Below are positions 16,053-24,781 of a stretch of 64,000 nt of DNA, piece by piece (position 1 is the first letter of the stretch; every line of letters begins with the position of its first letter). The position numbers were made by a program, and so were the translations under genes. Under the pieces are notes generated by a model. It was not told the DNA's origin. It searched no databases and worked only from the letters and a program-made list of their open reading frames with translations. The DNA lies in the NCBI GenBank assembly GCA_033344915.1, contig JAWPML010000001.1, positions 3,800,263 through 3,864,262 of the forward strand, in the 5' to 3' direction. The stretch comes from Acidimicrobiales bacterium. GTDB taxonomy: Bacteria; Actinomycetota; Acidimicrobiia; Acidimicrobiales; Aldehydirespiratoraceae.

Positions 16053-17374
16053 CGGCGCTCGAGCGTCGCGGTTCGCTGCCGCCGAGCCTCGCCGCGCTCC
16101 GACCCCGCCGGGTCGAGCTGGGGCTGATCTTCCTCATCGCGGTCGTGGTCGTCGCCGCGTACGGCCTGGCGAGTCTCGGCCAGTCGTCCTCCGTGCCGGC
16201 CAACATCGGCCCGTTCCTGGCCTGGATGCTCGGCCTGTTCTTCTTCGTCCACCTGGCCGTGCGCCGCTTCGCCCCGGCGGCCGACCCGGTCATCGTGCCG
16301 ATGGCGTTGCTGCTCAACGGGCTCGGCTACGTGATGATCGCCCGCCTCGGCGGCGACGTCGACGGCGGCGGTGATCTGGCCGGGCTCCAGTCGGTCTGGA
16401 CCGCGGTCGGCATCGGCCTCTTCGTCGCGACGCTCATCCTCATTCCCCGGGCCCGCATGCTCGCCCAGTACCGCTACCTCTTCGGCCTCGGCGGCATCGC
16501 CCTGCTCGCGTTGCCCCTCGTGCCCGGCATCGGCATCGAGCTCAACGGCGCCCGGATCTGGGTGAGCATCGGCCCGGTCAACTTCCAGCCCGGCGAGTTC
16601 GCCAAGATCGCGCTGGCGATCTTCTTCGCGTCCTATCTGGTCGACGCGGGGGAGCTCATCAAGAACCGGCTCGAGCTGCGCGACCTCGTGCCCATCGGGG
16701 CCGCGTGGGCCGCGTCGGTCGGGGTGATGGTGCTCGAACGCGACCTCGGCTCGTCGATGCTCTTGTTCGCCCTCTTCGTCGTGATGATGTGGATGGCGAG
16801 CGGGCGGACGATGTTCCTCGGGCTCGGCGCTGCGATGTTCGCGGCCGGCGGCGTGGTCGCGTTCCAACTCTTCTCCCACGTCGAGCGGCGGATCGATGCC
16901 TGGCTCAACCCCTGGGCGGACCCGCAGGACAGCGGCTTCCAGATCATCCAGGCCACCTACTCGATGGCGGAGGGTGGACTCACCGGCACGGGCCTCGGGC
17001 GCGGTGAGCCGGACCGGGTGCCGTTCGCCGAGACCGACTTCATCTTCGCCGCGCTCGGCGAGGAGCTCGGCCTGGCGGGCACGGCGGCGGTCCTCATGGC
17101 GTTCCTCGTGCTCATCGGCTCGGGTCTGCGGATCGCGATCCGGGCGACGCGGCCGTTCGAGATCCTGCTCGCCGTCGGTCTCACCACCCTCGTCGCGGTG
17201 CAGGCCTTCATCATCATGGGCGGGGTCGTGCGCCTCATCCCGCTGACCGGCATCACCCTGCCGTTCGTCAGCTACGGCGGCTCGGCCCTGGTCTCCAACT
17301 ACATCGTGCTCGCCCTCTTGGTGCGACTGTCCCACGAGCAACGCGTCGCCGCCACGAAGGAGCCGACGCCATGA
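16049..17374 (+). CDS. rodA: FtsW/RodA/SpoVE-family peptidoglycan glycosyltransferase, 441 aa
   Basis: A SEDS-family membrane protein with about ten helices that polymerises lipid II. Signature parts: GARIWVSIGPVNFQPGEFAKIALAIF split over the central loop, LERDLGSSMLLFALF, the large extracellular loop RIDAWLNPWADPQDSGFQIIQ, ETDFIFAALGEELG, and the C-terminal GITLPFVSYGGSALVSN. Start is GTG 16049, coupled to pstP. Synteny with the mycobacterial operon favours the RodA member, but sequence alone does not separate RodA from FtsW here. It overlaps the pbpA start by ATGA. Confidence 0.93.
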   Translation: MTALERRGSLPPSLAALRPRRVELGLIFLIAVVVVAAYGLASLGQSSSVPANIGPFLAWMLGLFFFVHLAVRRFAPAADPVIVPMALLLNGLGYVMIARLGGDVDGGGDLAGLQSVWTAVGIGLFVATLILIPRARMLAQYRYLFGLGGIALLALPLVPGIGIELNGARIWVSIGPVNFQPGEFAKIALAIFFASYLVDAGELIKNRLELRDLVPIGAAWAASVGVMVLERDLGSSMLLFALFVVMMWMASGRTMFLGLGAAMFAAGGVVAFQLFSHVERRIDAWLNPWADPQDSGFQIIQATYSMAEGGLTGTGLGRGEPDRVPFAETDFIFAALGEELGLAGTAAVLMAFLVLIGSGLRIAIRATRPFEILLAVGLTTLVAVQAFIIMGGVVRLIPLTGITLPFVSYGGSALVSNYIVLALLVRLSHEQRVAATKEPTP

Positions 17375-18924
17375 CCGCGCGGATCCGGCGGCTCGGCGCC
17401 GTGTTCATCCTCCTCTACGCGGTGCTGTTCGTGCAGCTGAATCGGGTGCAGTTCGTCGACGCCGAGGACTACCGCACCCACGAGGGCAACATCCGTCCCC
17501 AGCTGCGCGCCTTCGGCCAGGAGCGGGGCGACATCATCACGGCGGACGGCGTGGTCGTCGCCTTCTCGATCCCGGTCGAGGACAGCACCATCGAGTTCCG
17601 CCGCTCGTATCCCACCGGCGAACGCTTCGCCCACGTCGTCGGCTTCCAGTCGTTCAACCAGGGCGCCTTCGGCCTCGAGCGTGAATACAACGACCAGCTC
17701 GCGGGGGAGCGGCTGGACCAGCAGTTCGAGTCGCTGAAGGACCTGTTCGTCGAGCGTGACACCACGGGCACGGTCGTGATGACCATGCGCGACGACGTGC
17801 AGCAGGCGGCGCAGGAAGCGCTCGGCGAGCGACGCGGATCCGTCGTGGCCATCGACCCGAGGACCGGCGGGATCGTGGCGATGTGGACCTATCCGAGCTT
17901 CGACCCGAACCCGCTGGCCGGGCTGGACGGCACGCTCGTGAACGAGACCTACTCGGCCCTGCTCGACGACCCCGACGACCCGCTGCTCGCCAAGGCCTAC
18001 CGCGAGGTGTTCTTCCCCGGGTCGACGTTCAAGCTCGTCACCGCGGCTGCGGCGATCGACACGGCGGACATCAGCCTGACGAGCCCGGTGTGGCCGCAGG
18101 CGAACGTCTATTCACCGCTCCCGTCCGGCTCGGACCTGCGCAACTTCGGGGGCAGCACCTGTGGCGGTGATCTCCGTGAGGCGCTGCGGGTGTCGTGCAA
18201 CACGACCTTCGCCGAGATCGGGGCGGAGTGGGTCGGACCGGACGGCATGGTGCGCACCGCCGAGAACTTCGGCTTCAACGCGGCGGTGCCCATCGACCTG
18301 CCGAACGCGGCCCGGTCGAACTTCCCCGTCGACTACGGCGCCCGCCTGGCGGATGTCGATCACTACCGCCCGACGGAGGGCGCCGAGGGGGACGGCCCGT
18401 TCCTGCCGAACGGCGACACGCCGATCCACGAGAACTCCGCGATCCTCGCCCAGACCTCGATCGGCCAGAACGACGTGAAGGCCACGCCGTTGCAGATGGC
18501 GATGGTGGCCGGCGCGATCGCGAACGGCGGACGGATGATGGAGCCCCACGTGGTCTCGGAGGTGCGCTCGTCCGACGGCGACGTGTACGACACGGTCGAG
18601 CCGAGTCTGTGGCGCGTCGCCACGTCACCGCTCGCGGCCGACCTGCTCCAGGAGGCGATGATCAACGTCGCGGAGAACGGCACGGCGCGGAACCTCGCCG
18701 TCCCCGGTCTCGTGGTCGGCGGTAAGACGGGCACGGCCCAGCTCGGCACCGATCCGCCCAACAGCCACGCCTGGATCGTCGGGTTCGCGGGTCGCCCGGG
18801 AGAGGACGCGGAGCTCGCCGTCGCCGTCATCGTCGAAGCGCAACCGGGGGCCAGCGAGCAGACGGGTGGAGCGGTGGCCGCGCCCATCGCCCGGGCCGTG
18901 ATCGAGGCGTATTTCAACGGCTGA
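17371..18924 (+). CDS. pbpA: Class B penicillin-binding protein (PbpA type), transpeptidase, 517 aa
   Basis: N-terminal membrane anchor (RRLGAVFILLYAVLFVQLN), then a dimerisation/pedestal region (about 40-150) and the transpeptidase domain. Active-site motifs are intact: STFK at residues 218-221 (nucleophile Ser218), SCN at 275-277 and KTGTAQ from 452. It cross-links septal or elongating peptidoglycan with the SEDS partner encoded just upstream. Length agrees with mycobacterial PbpA (about 490). Cys276 next to the SxN Asn and the nearby STCGG could form a disulfide. A small hairpin (18936-18953, stem CGGACC) lies before pknB and may reduce read-through. Confidence 0.94.
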   Translation: MTARIRRLGAVFILLYAVLFVQLNRVQFVDAEDYRTHEGNIRPQLRAFGQERGDIITADGVVVAFSIPVEDSTIEFRRSYPTGERFAHVVGFQSFNQGAFGLEREYNDQLAGERLDQQFESLKDLFVERDTTGTVVMTMRDDVQQAAQEALGERRGSVVAIDPRTGGIVAMWTYPSFDPNPLAGLDGTLVNETYSALLDDPDDPLLAKAYREVFFPGSTFKLVTAAAAIDTADISLTSPVWPQANVYSPLPSGSDLRNFGGSTCGGDLREALRVSCNTTFAEIGAEWVGPDGMVRTAENFGFNAAVPIDLPNAARSNFPVDYGARLADVDHYRPTEGAEGDGPFLPNGDTPIHENSAILAQTSIGQNDVKATPLQMAMVAGAIANGGRMMEPHVVSEVRSSDGDVYDTVEPSLWRVATSPLAADLLQEAMINVAENGTARNLAVPGLVVGGKTGTAQLGTDPPNSHAWIVGFAGRPGEDAELAVAVIVEAQPGASEQTGGAVAAPIARAVIEAYFNG

Positions 18925-18982
18925 GAAGCGGTTTTCGGACCTGCAACGGTCCGCTGGTGACACACAGTTAGACTCGGCGGCC

Positions 18983-21124
18983 ATGTCCGATCAGGGCCCC
19001 ACCGTCTTCAACGGACGCTACGAACTCCTGCGCCACATCGCCCGTGGCGGCATGGCCGACGTCTATCTGGCCAGGGATGATCTGCTCGATCGCGAGGTCG
19101 CGCTCAAGGTCCTCTTCCCCGAGTTCGCCAACGATCCGAACTTCGTCGAGCGCTTCCGCCGGGAGGCGCAGGCGGCCGCCAACCTCAACCACCCCAACAT
19201 CGTGGGCATCTACGACTGGGGCCAGGAGCGCGGCACCTACTACATCGTGATGGAACACGTCTCGGGGCGGAGTATGAGCGACGTGCTCCGCTCGACCGGG
19301 CCGCTCCAGCCGGACCGGGCGGCCGAGATCGCGGCCGACGTCGCGGCCGCCCTCTCGACCGCGCACCAGGCCGGTCTCGTCCACCGCGACGTGAAGCTCG
19401 GCAACATCCTCGTGTCCGACGGCGGCGACGTGAAGGTCGCCGACTTCGGCATCGCCACCGCCCTCGCCGGCGGCACCGATGCGGGGCTCACCCAACACGG
19501 GTCCGTCATGGGCACCGCCACCTACTTCTCGCCTGAGCAGGCGCAGGGCAAGCAGGTCGACGGGCGCAGCGACCTCTACTCCCTCGGCGTCGTGCTCTAC
19601 GAGATGCTCGCGGGCGTGCCGCCCTTCCAGGCGGAGACACCGGTCGCCGTCGCGTACAAGCACGTGCAGGAGAAGCCGGAGACGCTCCTCGACCGCGGCG
19701 TCAACGTCGCCAAGTCGCTCAACGCGATCACGATGAAGCTGCTGGCCAAGAACCCGGCCAACCGCTACCCGACCGCCGACGATCTCCGCAACGACCTCCG
19801 TCGCTATCTCGCCGGCGCCCACCAGGTGCCGGGGGGCGCGGCCGCGGCCGGTGCCGCCGCCGGCGCCGCGGCGGGCATTGCCGGTGCCGCCGTGGCCGGA
19901 GCGGATCCGGCCGGCGCGGCGACGCCGCCCGCCACCGATCCGAGCAACGTCGATCCCACCACGGTGCAGCCCGCCACCCCCGGCGCGGCGCTCCCCGCCG
20001 TCGTCCCCGCCTCGCAACCGGGCCCGGTGCTCGACCCCACCGCCCTCGCCGCCCACTACGCGGCCGACGGCTACTACGACGAGGAACCGCCCCGCGACGA
20101 CTGGAAGCGCACCGCCGCGCTGCTGATCGGGCTCGGAGTGCTGATCTTCTTCCTCGGCTTCCTCACGATCGCCTTCGTGCGCGAACTCGGTCTGTTCGAC
20201 GGCGGCGACGGTGACGACGGTCCGGCCGTGGTCGAGGATGTCGAGGTCCCGAACGTCGAGGACGAGCAGATCGACGAGGCGGAGCGCATCCTGCGTGACC
20301 TCGGTCTCGTGCCCGTGCAGACCCCGCAGACCAACGCCACGGTCCCCGTCGGCACGGTCTTCGACCAGCAGCCGGTCGCGGGGCAGATCGTGCCACCGGG
20401 CACCGAGGTGGAGCTGTTCGTCAGCACCGGCGCCGAGATCGTCGTGCCGTCGGTGATCAACATGACGCGTGACGAAGCCGTCGCCGCCCTCGCGGCGGAG
20501 GGCTACACCGCGGAGATCGACGATCTCCCGAGCGCACAGGACGTGGGGACGGTCTTCCGCCAGATCCCCGTCCCCGGCACGGCCCATCCGCTCGACGAGC
20601 CCGTCATCCTCCACGTCTCCACCGGCCCCGAGCGTGTCGTGATGCCCGACCTCGAAGGCCTGTCGCTGACCGCCGCGTTCCGCGAGCTGAGCGACGCGGG
20701 GCTCGATATCGAGGGCGACGCGATCCAGGAGCCGTCCGAGGAGATCGCCGAGACCCTCGTCACGCGTACGGATCCGCCGGCCGACAGCCTGGTGGACGTG
20801 GGCAGTCGCGTCGTCATCTATGTCTCGGATGGCGTGCCGACGGTGCCGGTGCCGCCGGTGATCGGCCTCTTCGCCGACACCGCCCTCGCCACGATCCGCA
20901 ACGTGGGTCTGGAGCCCGTCACCGAGTTCCGCATCGTGCCGTTCGGTGATCCGCAGGTCGGCCTCGTGATCGATCAGACGCCGCCGAACTACGAAGAGGT
21001 GCCGATCGGTTCGGAGGTCGTGATCGTCGTGGGCGAGGCAGGGCCGGAGCCGACGACCACCACCACGACGACCACCACGACGACCACGTCGGAGCCGCCG
21101 CCGACGTCGACCGATCCGCCCTAG
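18983..21124 (+). CDS. pknB: PASTA-domain Ser/Thr protein kinase PknB, 713 aa
   Basis: Kinase domain about residues 12-275: glycine loop IARGGMADVYLA, Lys42 in VALK, HRDVKLGN with Asp136, DFG at 154-156, APE-equivalent SPEQ. An Ala/Gly/Pro-rich juxtamembrane region, one transmembrane helix (about 375-396, ALLIGLGVLIFFLGFLTIAF), four PASTA repeats (about 413-690) and a Thr-rich tail follow. PASTA repeats sense muropeptides or lipid II outside the cell. TAGACT at 18969-18974 lies 8 nt before ATG, so it probably has its own leaderless promoter besides read-through from pbpA. It is the only kinase in the cluster; pknA is missing. Confidence 0.96.
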   Translation: MSDQGPTVFNGRYELLRHIARGGMADVYLARDDLLDREVALKVLFPEFANDPNFVERFRREAQAAANLNHPNIVGIYDWGQERGTYYIVMEHVSGRSMSDVLRSTGPLQPDRAAEIAADVAAALSTAHQAGLVHRDVKLGNILVSDGGDVKVADFGIATALAGGTDAGLTQHGSVMGTATYFSPEQAQGKQVDGRSDLYSLGVVLYEMLAGVPPFQAETPVAVAYKHVQEKPETLLDRGVNVAKSLNAITMKLLAKNPANRYPTADDLRNDLRRYLAGAHQVPGGAAAAGAAAGAAAGIAGAAVAGADPAGAATPPATDPSNVDPTTVQPATPGAALPAVVPASQPGPVLDPTALAAHYAADGYYDEEPPRDDWKRTAALLIGLGVLIFFLGFLTIAFVRELGLFDGGDGDDGPAVVEDVEVPNVEDEQIDEAERILRDLGLVPVQTPQTNATVPVGTVFDQQPVAGQIVPPGTEVELFVSTGAEIVVPSVINMTRDEAVAALAAEGYTAEIDDLPSAQDVGTVFRQIPVPGTAHPLDEPVILHVSTGPERVVMPDLEGLSLTAAFRELSDAGLDIEGDAIQEPSEEIAETLVTRTDPPADSLVDVGSRVVIYVSDGVPTVPVPPVIGLFADTALATIRNVGLEPVTEFRIVPFGDPQVGLVIDQTPPNYEEVPIGSEVVIVVGEAGPEPTTTTTTTTTTTTSEPPPTSTDPP

Positions 21125-21705
21125 GCGCAGCGGGCGAGGAAGTTCTTCAGTAGATCGTGACCCGCGTTGGTGAGCACCGACTCGGGGTGGAACTGCACGC
21201 CCTCGACATCGAGCTCCCGGTGACGAACGCCCATCACCACGCCGTCGTCGGTCTCGGCGGTGATCTCCAGTACGGCCGGCATCGTCTCGCGGTCCACCAC
21301 GAGTGAGTGGTAGCGGGTCGCCTCGAGCGGATTCGGGAGTCCGTGGAACACCCCGACGTCCTCGTGGCGGACGAACGACGTCTTGCCGTGCATCACCGCC
21401 GGCGCCCGGATCACGTCGCCGCCGAACGCCTGACCCATGCACTGCATCCCGAGGCACACCCCGAAGATCGGCGTCGTGCCCGCGAGCTCGTCGAGCACGG
21501 CCATGGACACGCCCGAGTCGTCCGGCGTGCCCGGCCCCGGTGAGATCAGGATCCCGTCGGGGTCGAGGGCGCGGATGCCGTCGATGTCGATCTCGTCGTG
21601 GCGGTACACGACCGGCGTCGCCCCCAGCTCCCCGAGGTACTGCACGAGGATGTAGACGAACGAGTCGTAGTTGTCGATGACCAGAATCGTCGGCGAGTCG
21701 CTCAC
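21121..21705 (-). CDS. trpG: Glutamine amidotransferase, anthranilate/aminodeoxychorismate synthase component II, 194 aa
   Basis: Class I glutamine amidotransferase that supplies ammonia for anthranilate or 4-amino-4-deoxychorismate synthesis. Motifs: NYDSFVYILVQYLGELG at the start, ISPGPGTPDD, GVCLGMQCMGQAFGG with the nucleophile Cys, and VEGVQFHPESVLT with the catalytic His/Glu. Length is normal (about 190). TAGCGT at 21713-21718 stands 7 nt before GTG 21705, which fixes the start. Its stop overlaps the complementary stop of pknB. trpG beside pknB is conserved in mycobacteria, although there too the partner synthase is elsewhere. Confidence 0.93.
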   Translation of the reverse strand: MSDSPTILVIDNYDSFVYILVQYLGELGATPVVYRHDEIDIDGIRALDPDGILISPGPGTPDDSGVSMAVLDELAGTTPIFGVCLGMQCMGQAFGGDVIRAPAVMHGKTSFVRHEDVGVFHGLPNPLEATRYHSLVVDRETMPAVLEITAETDDGVVMGVRHRELDVEGVQFHPESVLTNAGHDLLKNFLARCA

Positions 21706-21755
21706 AGAACCGACGCTACCGCCGTTCTGGGTGAGCATTTGCACGGAATCCGCGC

Positions 21756-21781
21756 CCCCGTTCACCCAGAACGGGGTTTTT
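21756..21781 (+). terminator. Rho-independent terminator reading on the + strand
   Basis: Perfect 8-bp stem CCCCGTTC/GAACGGGG (21756-21763, 21769-21776) with 5-nt loop, followed by TTTTT at 21777-21781. It overlaps the last codons of the minus-strand iron-sulfur gene and would stop + transcripts that run past pknB and antisense to trpG. The 13-bp sequence CCGTTCTGGGTGA at 21722-21734 is also an exact inverted copy of 21762-21774, so a larger alternative fold is possible. Confidence 0.65.
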
Positions 21782-24035
21782 GGGACACGGTGTCGGCGAT
21801 CTCCGCCTGGTGGGCGAGCTCACTCTCGAGGACGTTGGACTCGCCGTTCTCGATGGCTTCGAGGACGTGCATGGCGATGTCGGCCACGCGGACCTCGTCG
21901 TCCTCCTTGCCGGCGGCCTTCACGCCGTCGTCCATCATCACGTAGCAGAACGGGCAGGCCGTGGCGACGCGGTCGGCGCCGGTGTCGACCAGCTCCTGGG
22001 CTCGGACGTCGTTGACCTTCTGGCCGATGTCCTCCTCCATCCACATGCGAGCACCGCCGGCGCCGCAACACATGCCCTTCGTGCCGTTGCGCTCGGCTTC
22101 GACGATCTCGATGCCGCCCAGCTTGCCGAGCACCTTGCGGGGCGCCATGTAGACGTCGTTGTGGCGACCGAGGTAGCAGCTGTCGTGGTAGACGACGCGC
22201 TCCTCGAGCTCGGCGCCGTCGAGGTCGAGACGCCCCTGGTCCACCAGCCACTCCAGGAACTGCGAGTGGTGCACGACCTCGTAGTGGCCGCCGAGCTGGG
22301 GGTACTCGTTGGCGAGCGTGTTGAAGCAGTGGGGGCACTGGGTGACGATCTTCTTGACGCCCATGTTGTTGAGCGTCTCGATGTTCTGCGACGCCAGCAT
22401 CTGGAAGAGGTACTCGTTGCCGGAGCGGCGAGCGGAGTCACCGGTGCAGTTCTCGGCCGGGCCGAGGATCGCGAAGTCGACGTCGGCCCGCTGCATCAGC
22501 TTGGCCATCGCCTGGGTGACCTTCTTGTTCTTGTCGTCGAACGACCCCGCGCAGCCGACCCAGTAGAGGTACTCGGCCTCGATCGGGTCGGAGCCGTCGA
22601 TGACGTTGATGCCCTCGACGCCGGCGGTCCAGTCGGCCCGCTCGCTCTGGGACATGCCCCACGGGTTGGCGGAGTTCTCCATCGAGCGGAAGGCCTGACC
22701 GAGCTCGGTCGGGAAGTCCGACTCCATGAGCGTCAGGTAGCGCCGCATGTCGAGGATCTTGTCGAGGATCTCGATGTTGACCGGGCAGATCTCGTCGCAC
22801 GCCTTGCACGACGTGCACGCCCACAGCTCGTCCTGGGTGACCCGGTCGAACATCCAGTTGGCGGGCACGGTGATGTCGTCATCCACGCCGAGCGGAGGCG
22901 ACACCGCCGGGTCGCCGGTGCGGGCCATGACCTCGCCGGTCTTGAGGACGATCTCGCGCGGGTCGAGCGGCTTGCCGGTGGCGTGGGCCGGGCACACCGA
23001 GGTGCAGCGGCCGCACATGGTGCAGGCGTCGGTGTCGAGCAGCTGCTTCCAGGTGAAGTCCTCGATGACCGAGGCGCCGAAGGTCTCGAGCTCCGTGTCG
23101 CCCTCGACGAGGTTCGGCATCGGCTTCATCGCGCCCTTGGGCCGGTCCTTGTCCTTCAAGTACATGTTGAGCGGCGACGTGAACATGTGGCGCAGCATCG
23201 TGGTCGGCAGGATCACGAGGAACGCCATGAAGCTGACGACGTGGGCGATCCACCAGGCCTGGTGCCAGCCGGCGACGTTGTCCCATCCGTCGACCAGATC
23301 GGCGAGCGGGTAGCCGATGAACGACCACTTCTCGAAGTCCGGCAGCTCGCCGGCGGCCTGACCCTGCTCGGCGATGCGGAACATCTCGGCGCCGAAGCCG
23401 GTGACGGCGATAGCGAAGAACACGCCGAGGATCACCATGTGCTCGGGCTTGCTCTTGATGCGGATGCGGTAGGGGCGCCAGTTCCACGGGCCGTAGCGGC
23501 GGACGATCGCCCACACGATGCCGACCAGGAAGATGAGCCCGGCCGCGTCCCCGACGAACGCGTAGGCGCGGTACACGTCGCCGTGGAGGAACTTCGCGCT
23601 CTCCGGCAGCTGATGGTTCACCTCGAGGACCGTGGTGACCGCCAGCAGGATCAGGAACCCGAAGTAGATCATCGAGTGCATGATCCCGGCACCCGGTTCG
23701 CGCAACAGCGTCTTCATGTAGACGCCCGCCCGGAAGTCGCCGGCCCGACGCTTGACGTTCTTCAGTGTCGTGCGCCGATTGTCCGGCCGACCCCGCTGCC
23801 AGTTCTTGACGCGGTTCGCGAACATCACGGCCCCGTAGACGAGGAGCAGCGGCACGACCGTGTAGAAGGCCACCTTGAAGGCGGTCGGGACGTTGCCGAA
23901 CACCTCGCGTTGGACCTCGCTGTCGTCGTGCCAGTCGACCACGACCGACGAGAAGACGCCCGATGCGACGGTGAAGAGTGCGATCCCGACGCCGAGCGCG
24001 ATGACGAGCTGATGGGGCTTGATGCGCGATTTCAT
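21762..24035 (-). CDS. Membrane-anchored (Fe-S)-binding oxidoreductase, NarI-like / HdrD-like fusion, 757 aa
   Basis: Residues 1-330 form a membrane part of about six helices, resembling NarI/HdrE-type cytochrome b (WHDDSEV, IMHSMIYFGFLILL, GWHQAWWIAHVVSFMAF with likely haem His). Two 4Fe-4S motifs follow: CTMCGRCTSVCP and CTSCKACDEICP. The C-terminal part has two cysteine-rich CCG-type domains with CPHCFNTLANEYP, HDSCYLGRHNDVY and GMCCGAGGARMWMEE, the type that binds a noncubane cluster in HdrB/HdrD. Such fusions are widespread in actinobacteria and are thought to feed electrons from an unknown donor (for example acyl-CoA dehydrogenase ETF) to quinone. TATCTT stands 9 nt before ATG 24035. 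Confidence 0.88.
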   Translation of the reverse strand: MKSRIKPHQLVIALGVGIALFTVASGVFSSVVVDWHDDSEVQREVFGNVPTAFKVAFYTVVPLLLVYGAVMFANRVKNWQRGRPDNRRTTLKNVKRRAGDFRAGVYMKTLLREPGAGIMHSMIYFGFLILLAVTTVLEVNHQLPESAKFLHGDVYRAYAFVGDAAGLIFLVGIVWAIVRRYGPWNWRPYRIRIKSKPEHMVILGVFFAIAVTGFGAEMFRIAEQGQAAGELPDFEKWSFIGYPLADLVDGWDNVAGWHQAWWIAHVVSFMAFLVILPTTMLRHMFTSPLNMYLKDKDRPKGAMKPMPNLVEGDTELETFGASVIEDFTWKQLLDTDACTMCGRCTSVCPAHATGKPLDPREIVLKTGEVMARTGDPAVSPPLGVDDDITVPANWMFDRVTQDELWACTSCKACDEICPVNIEILDKILDMRRYLTLMESDFPTELGQAFRSMENSANPWGMSQSERADWTAGVEGINVIDGSDPIEAEYLYWVGCAGSFDDKNKKVTQAMAKLMQRADVDFAILGPAENCTGDSARRSGNEYLFQMLASQNIETLNNMGVKKIVTQCPHCFNTLANEYPQLGGHYEVVHHSQFLEWLVDQGRLDLDGAELEERVVYHDSCYLGRHNDVYMAPRKVLGKLGGIEIVEAERNGTKGMCCGAGGARMWMEEDIGQKVNDVRAQELVDTGADRVATACPFCYVMMDDGVKAAGKEDDEVRVADIAMHVLEAIENGESNVLESELAHQAEIADTVSQKPRSG

Positions 24036-24152
24036 GGCGCCGCAAAGATACCTCTCCCCTGGAAGCGGCGACGTATCCGGTCGCCGGACCGTGTCGGTGA
24101 GGTTCACATCGGCGAAACATTCGTGAAATCGGCGACTGCCACCGTGGTCGCC

Positions 24153-24644
24153 ATGGACATCACGCTGATCCGATGGCCGACCGAAGCGTCGCGGCTCCCC
24201 GACCTCCGTGACTCGCAGATCCCGCGACTCCTGCTCGTCGACGGTGACGTCGATCCGCCGCTCGTGGTCGATGAACTCGAGGACTGGATACGGGTCCCGG
24301 CACCGGAGCAGGACCTGCGGGCGCGGGTTGAGGGTCTGAGCCGTCGGGCCGCCACCGCTGGCCGGTGTGTACCGGAGATCGACGAACACGGCGTGGTGAG
24401 GTTCCGCAACGAGCACACCGCGGTTCCCCCGGTGGAGGCCCGCCTCGCCGCGGTACTGATCGACCACTTCGGCGCCGTCGTCAGCCGTGAGGACCTGACC
24501 GAGGCCGGCTGGCCCGGCGGACACTCGAACCGCAACGCCCTGGACGTCCACGTGCTCCGTCTGCGCCGTCGCCTCGACGAGGCCGGACTCTCGATCCGCA
24601 CGGTGCGATCGCGCGGGTACCTGCTCGAACCCGCCGGTGGCTGA
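24153..24644 (+). CDS. Winged-helix (OmpR-type) DNA-binding regulator without receiver domain, 163 aa
   Basis: The C-terminal 85 residues form an OmpR/PhoB-type winged helix: PVEARLAAVLIDHFGAVVSRED, LDVHVLRLRRRLDEAGL and RTVRSRGYLLEP. The N-terminal 75 residues (RLLLVDGDVDPPLVVDELED) could be a degenerate receiver but are too short and lack the phospho-acceptor pattern. Start chosen at ATG 24153; GTG 24123 or 24144 are possible. It is divergent from the iron-sulfur gene (starts 117 nt apart) and lies 137 nt before amt, so either neighbour could be its target. Confidence 0.75.
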   Translation: MDITLIRWPTEASRLPDLRDSQIPRLLLVDGDVDPPLVVDELEDWIRVPAPEQDLRARVEGLSRRAATAGRCVPEIDEHGVVRFRNEHTAVPPVEARLAAVLIDHFGAVVSREDLTEAGWPGGHSNRNALDVHVLRLRRRLDEAGLSIRTVRSRGYLLEPAGG

Positions 24645-24704
24645 CCGTCGTCAGATTCGGGTCAGGTACCTGACGCAACCTCGACACGCGACGGTTCGCA
24701 ACAG

Positions 24705-24745
24705 GTAACACCTGGCGAACAAGCCGGTAACCCGGCGTCCGTAAC
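24705..24745 (+). promoter_or_regulatory. GlnR-box-like array upstream of amt
   Basis: GTAAC at 24705-24709, CGAAC at 24716-24720 and GTAAC at 24727-24731, each separated by exactly 6 nt, then another GTAAC at 24741-24745. The actinobacterial GlnR consensus is gTnAC-N6-GaAAC repeated, so spacing and bases fit well. A 14-bp palindrome GTCAGGTACCTGAC (24661-24674) lies 30 nt further upstream. A GlnR-like gene is present at 49110-49793. Confidence 0.65.
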
Positions 24746-24781
24746 TTCCCCTTCGACCGCTGTCAGGAAGGGAAAAGACCG

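Noticed and set aside
18968-21457. 829-codon open frame on the minus strand opposite pknB
   Set aside because: Its translation is low-complexity, rich in Arg/Gly/His/Asp, and lies exactly antisense to a kinase with complete motifs. High GC creates such long shadow frames throughout the window (also 2616-3713, 28864-31602, 50659-50949).
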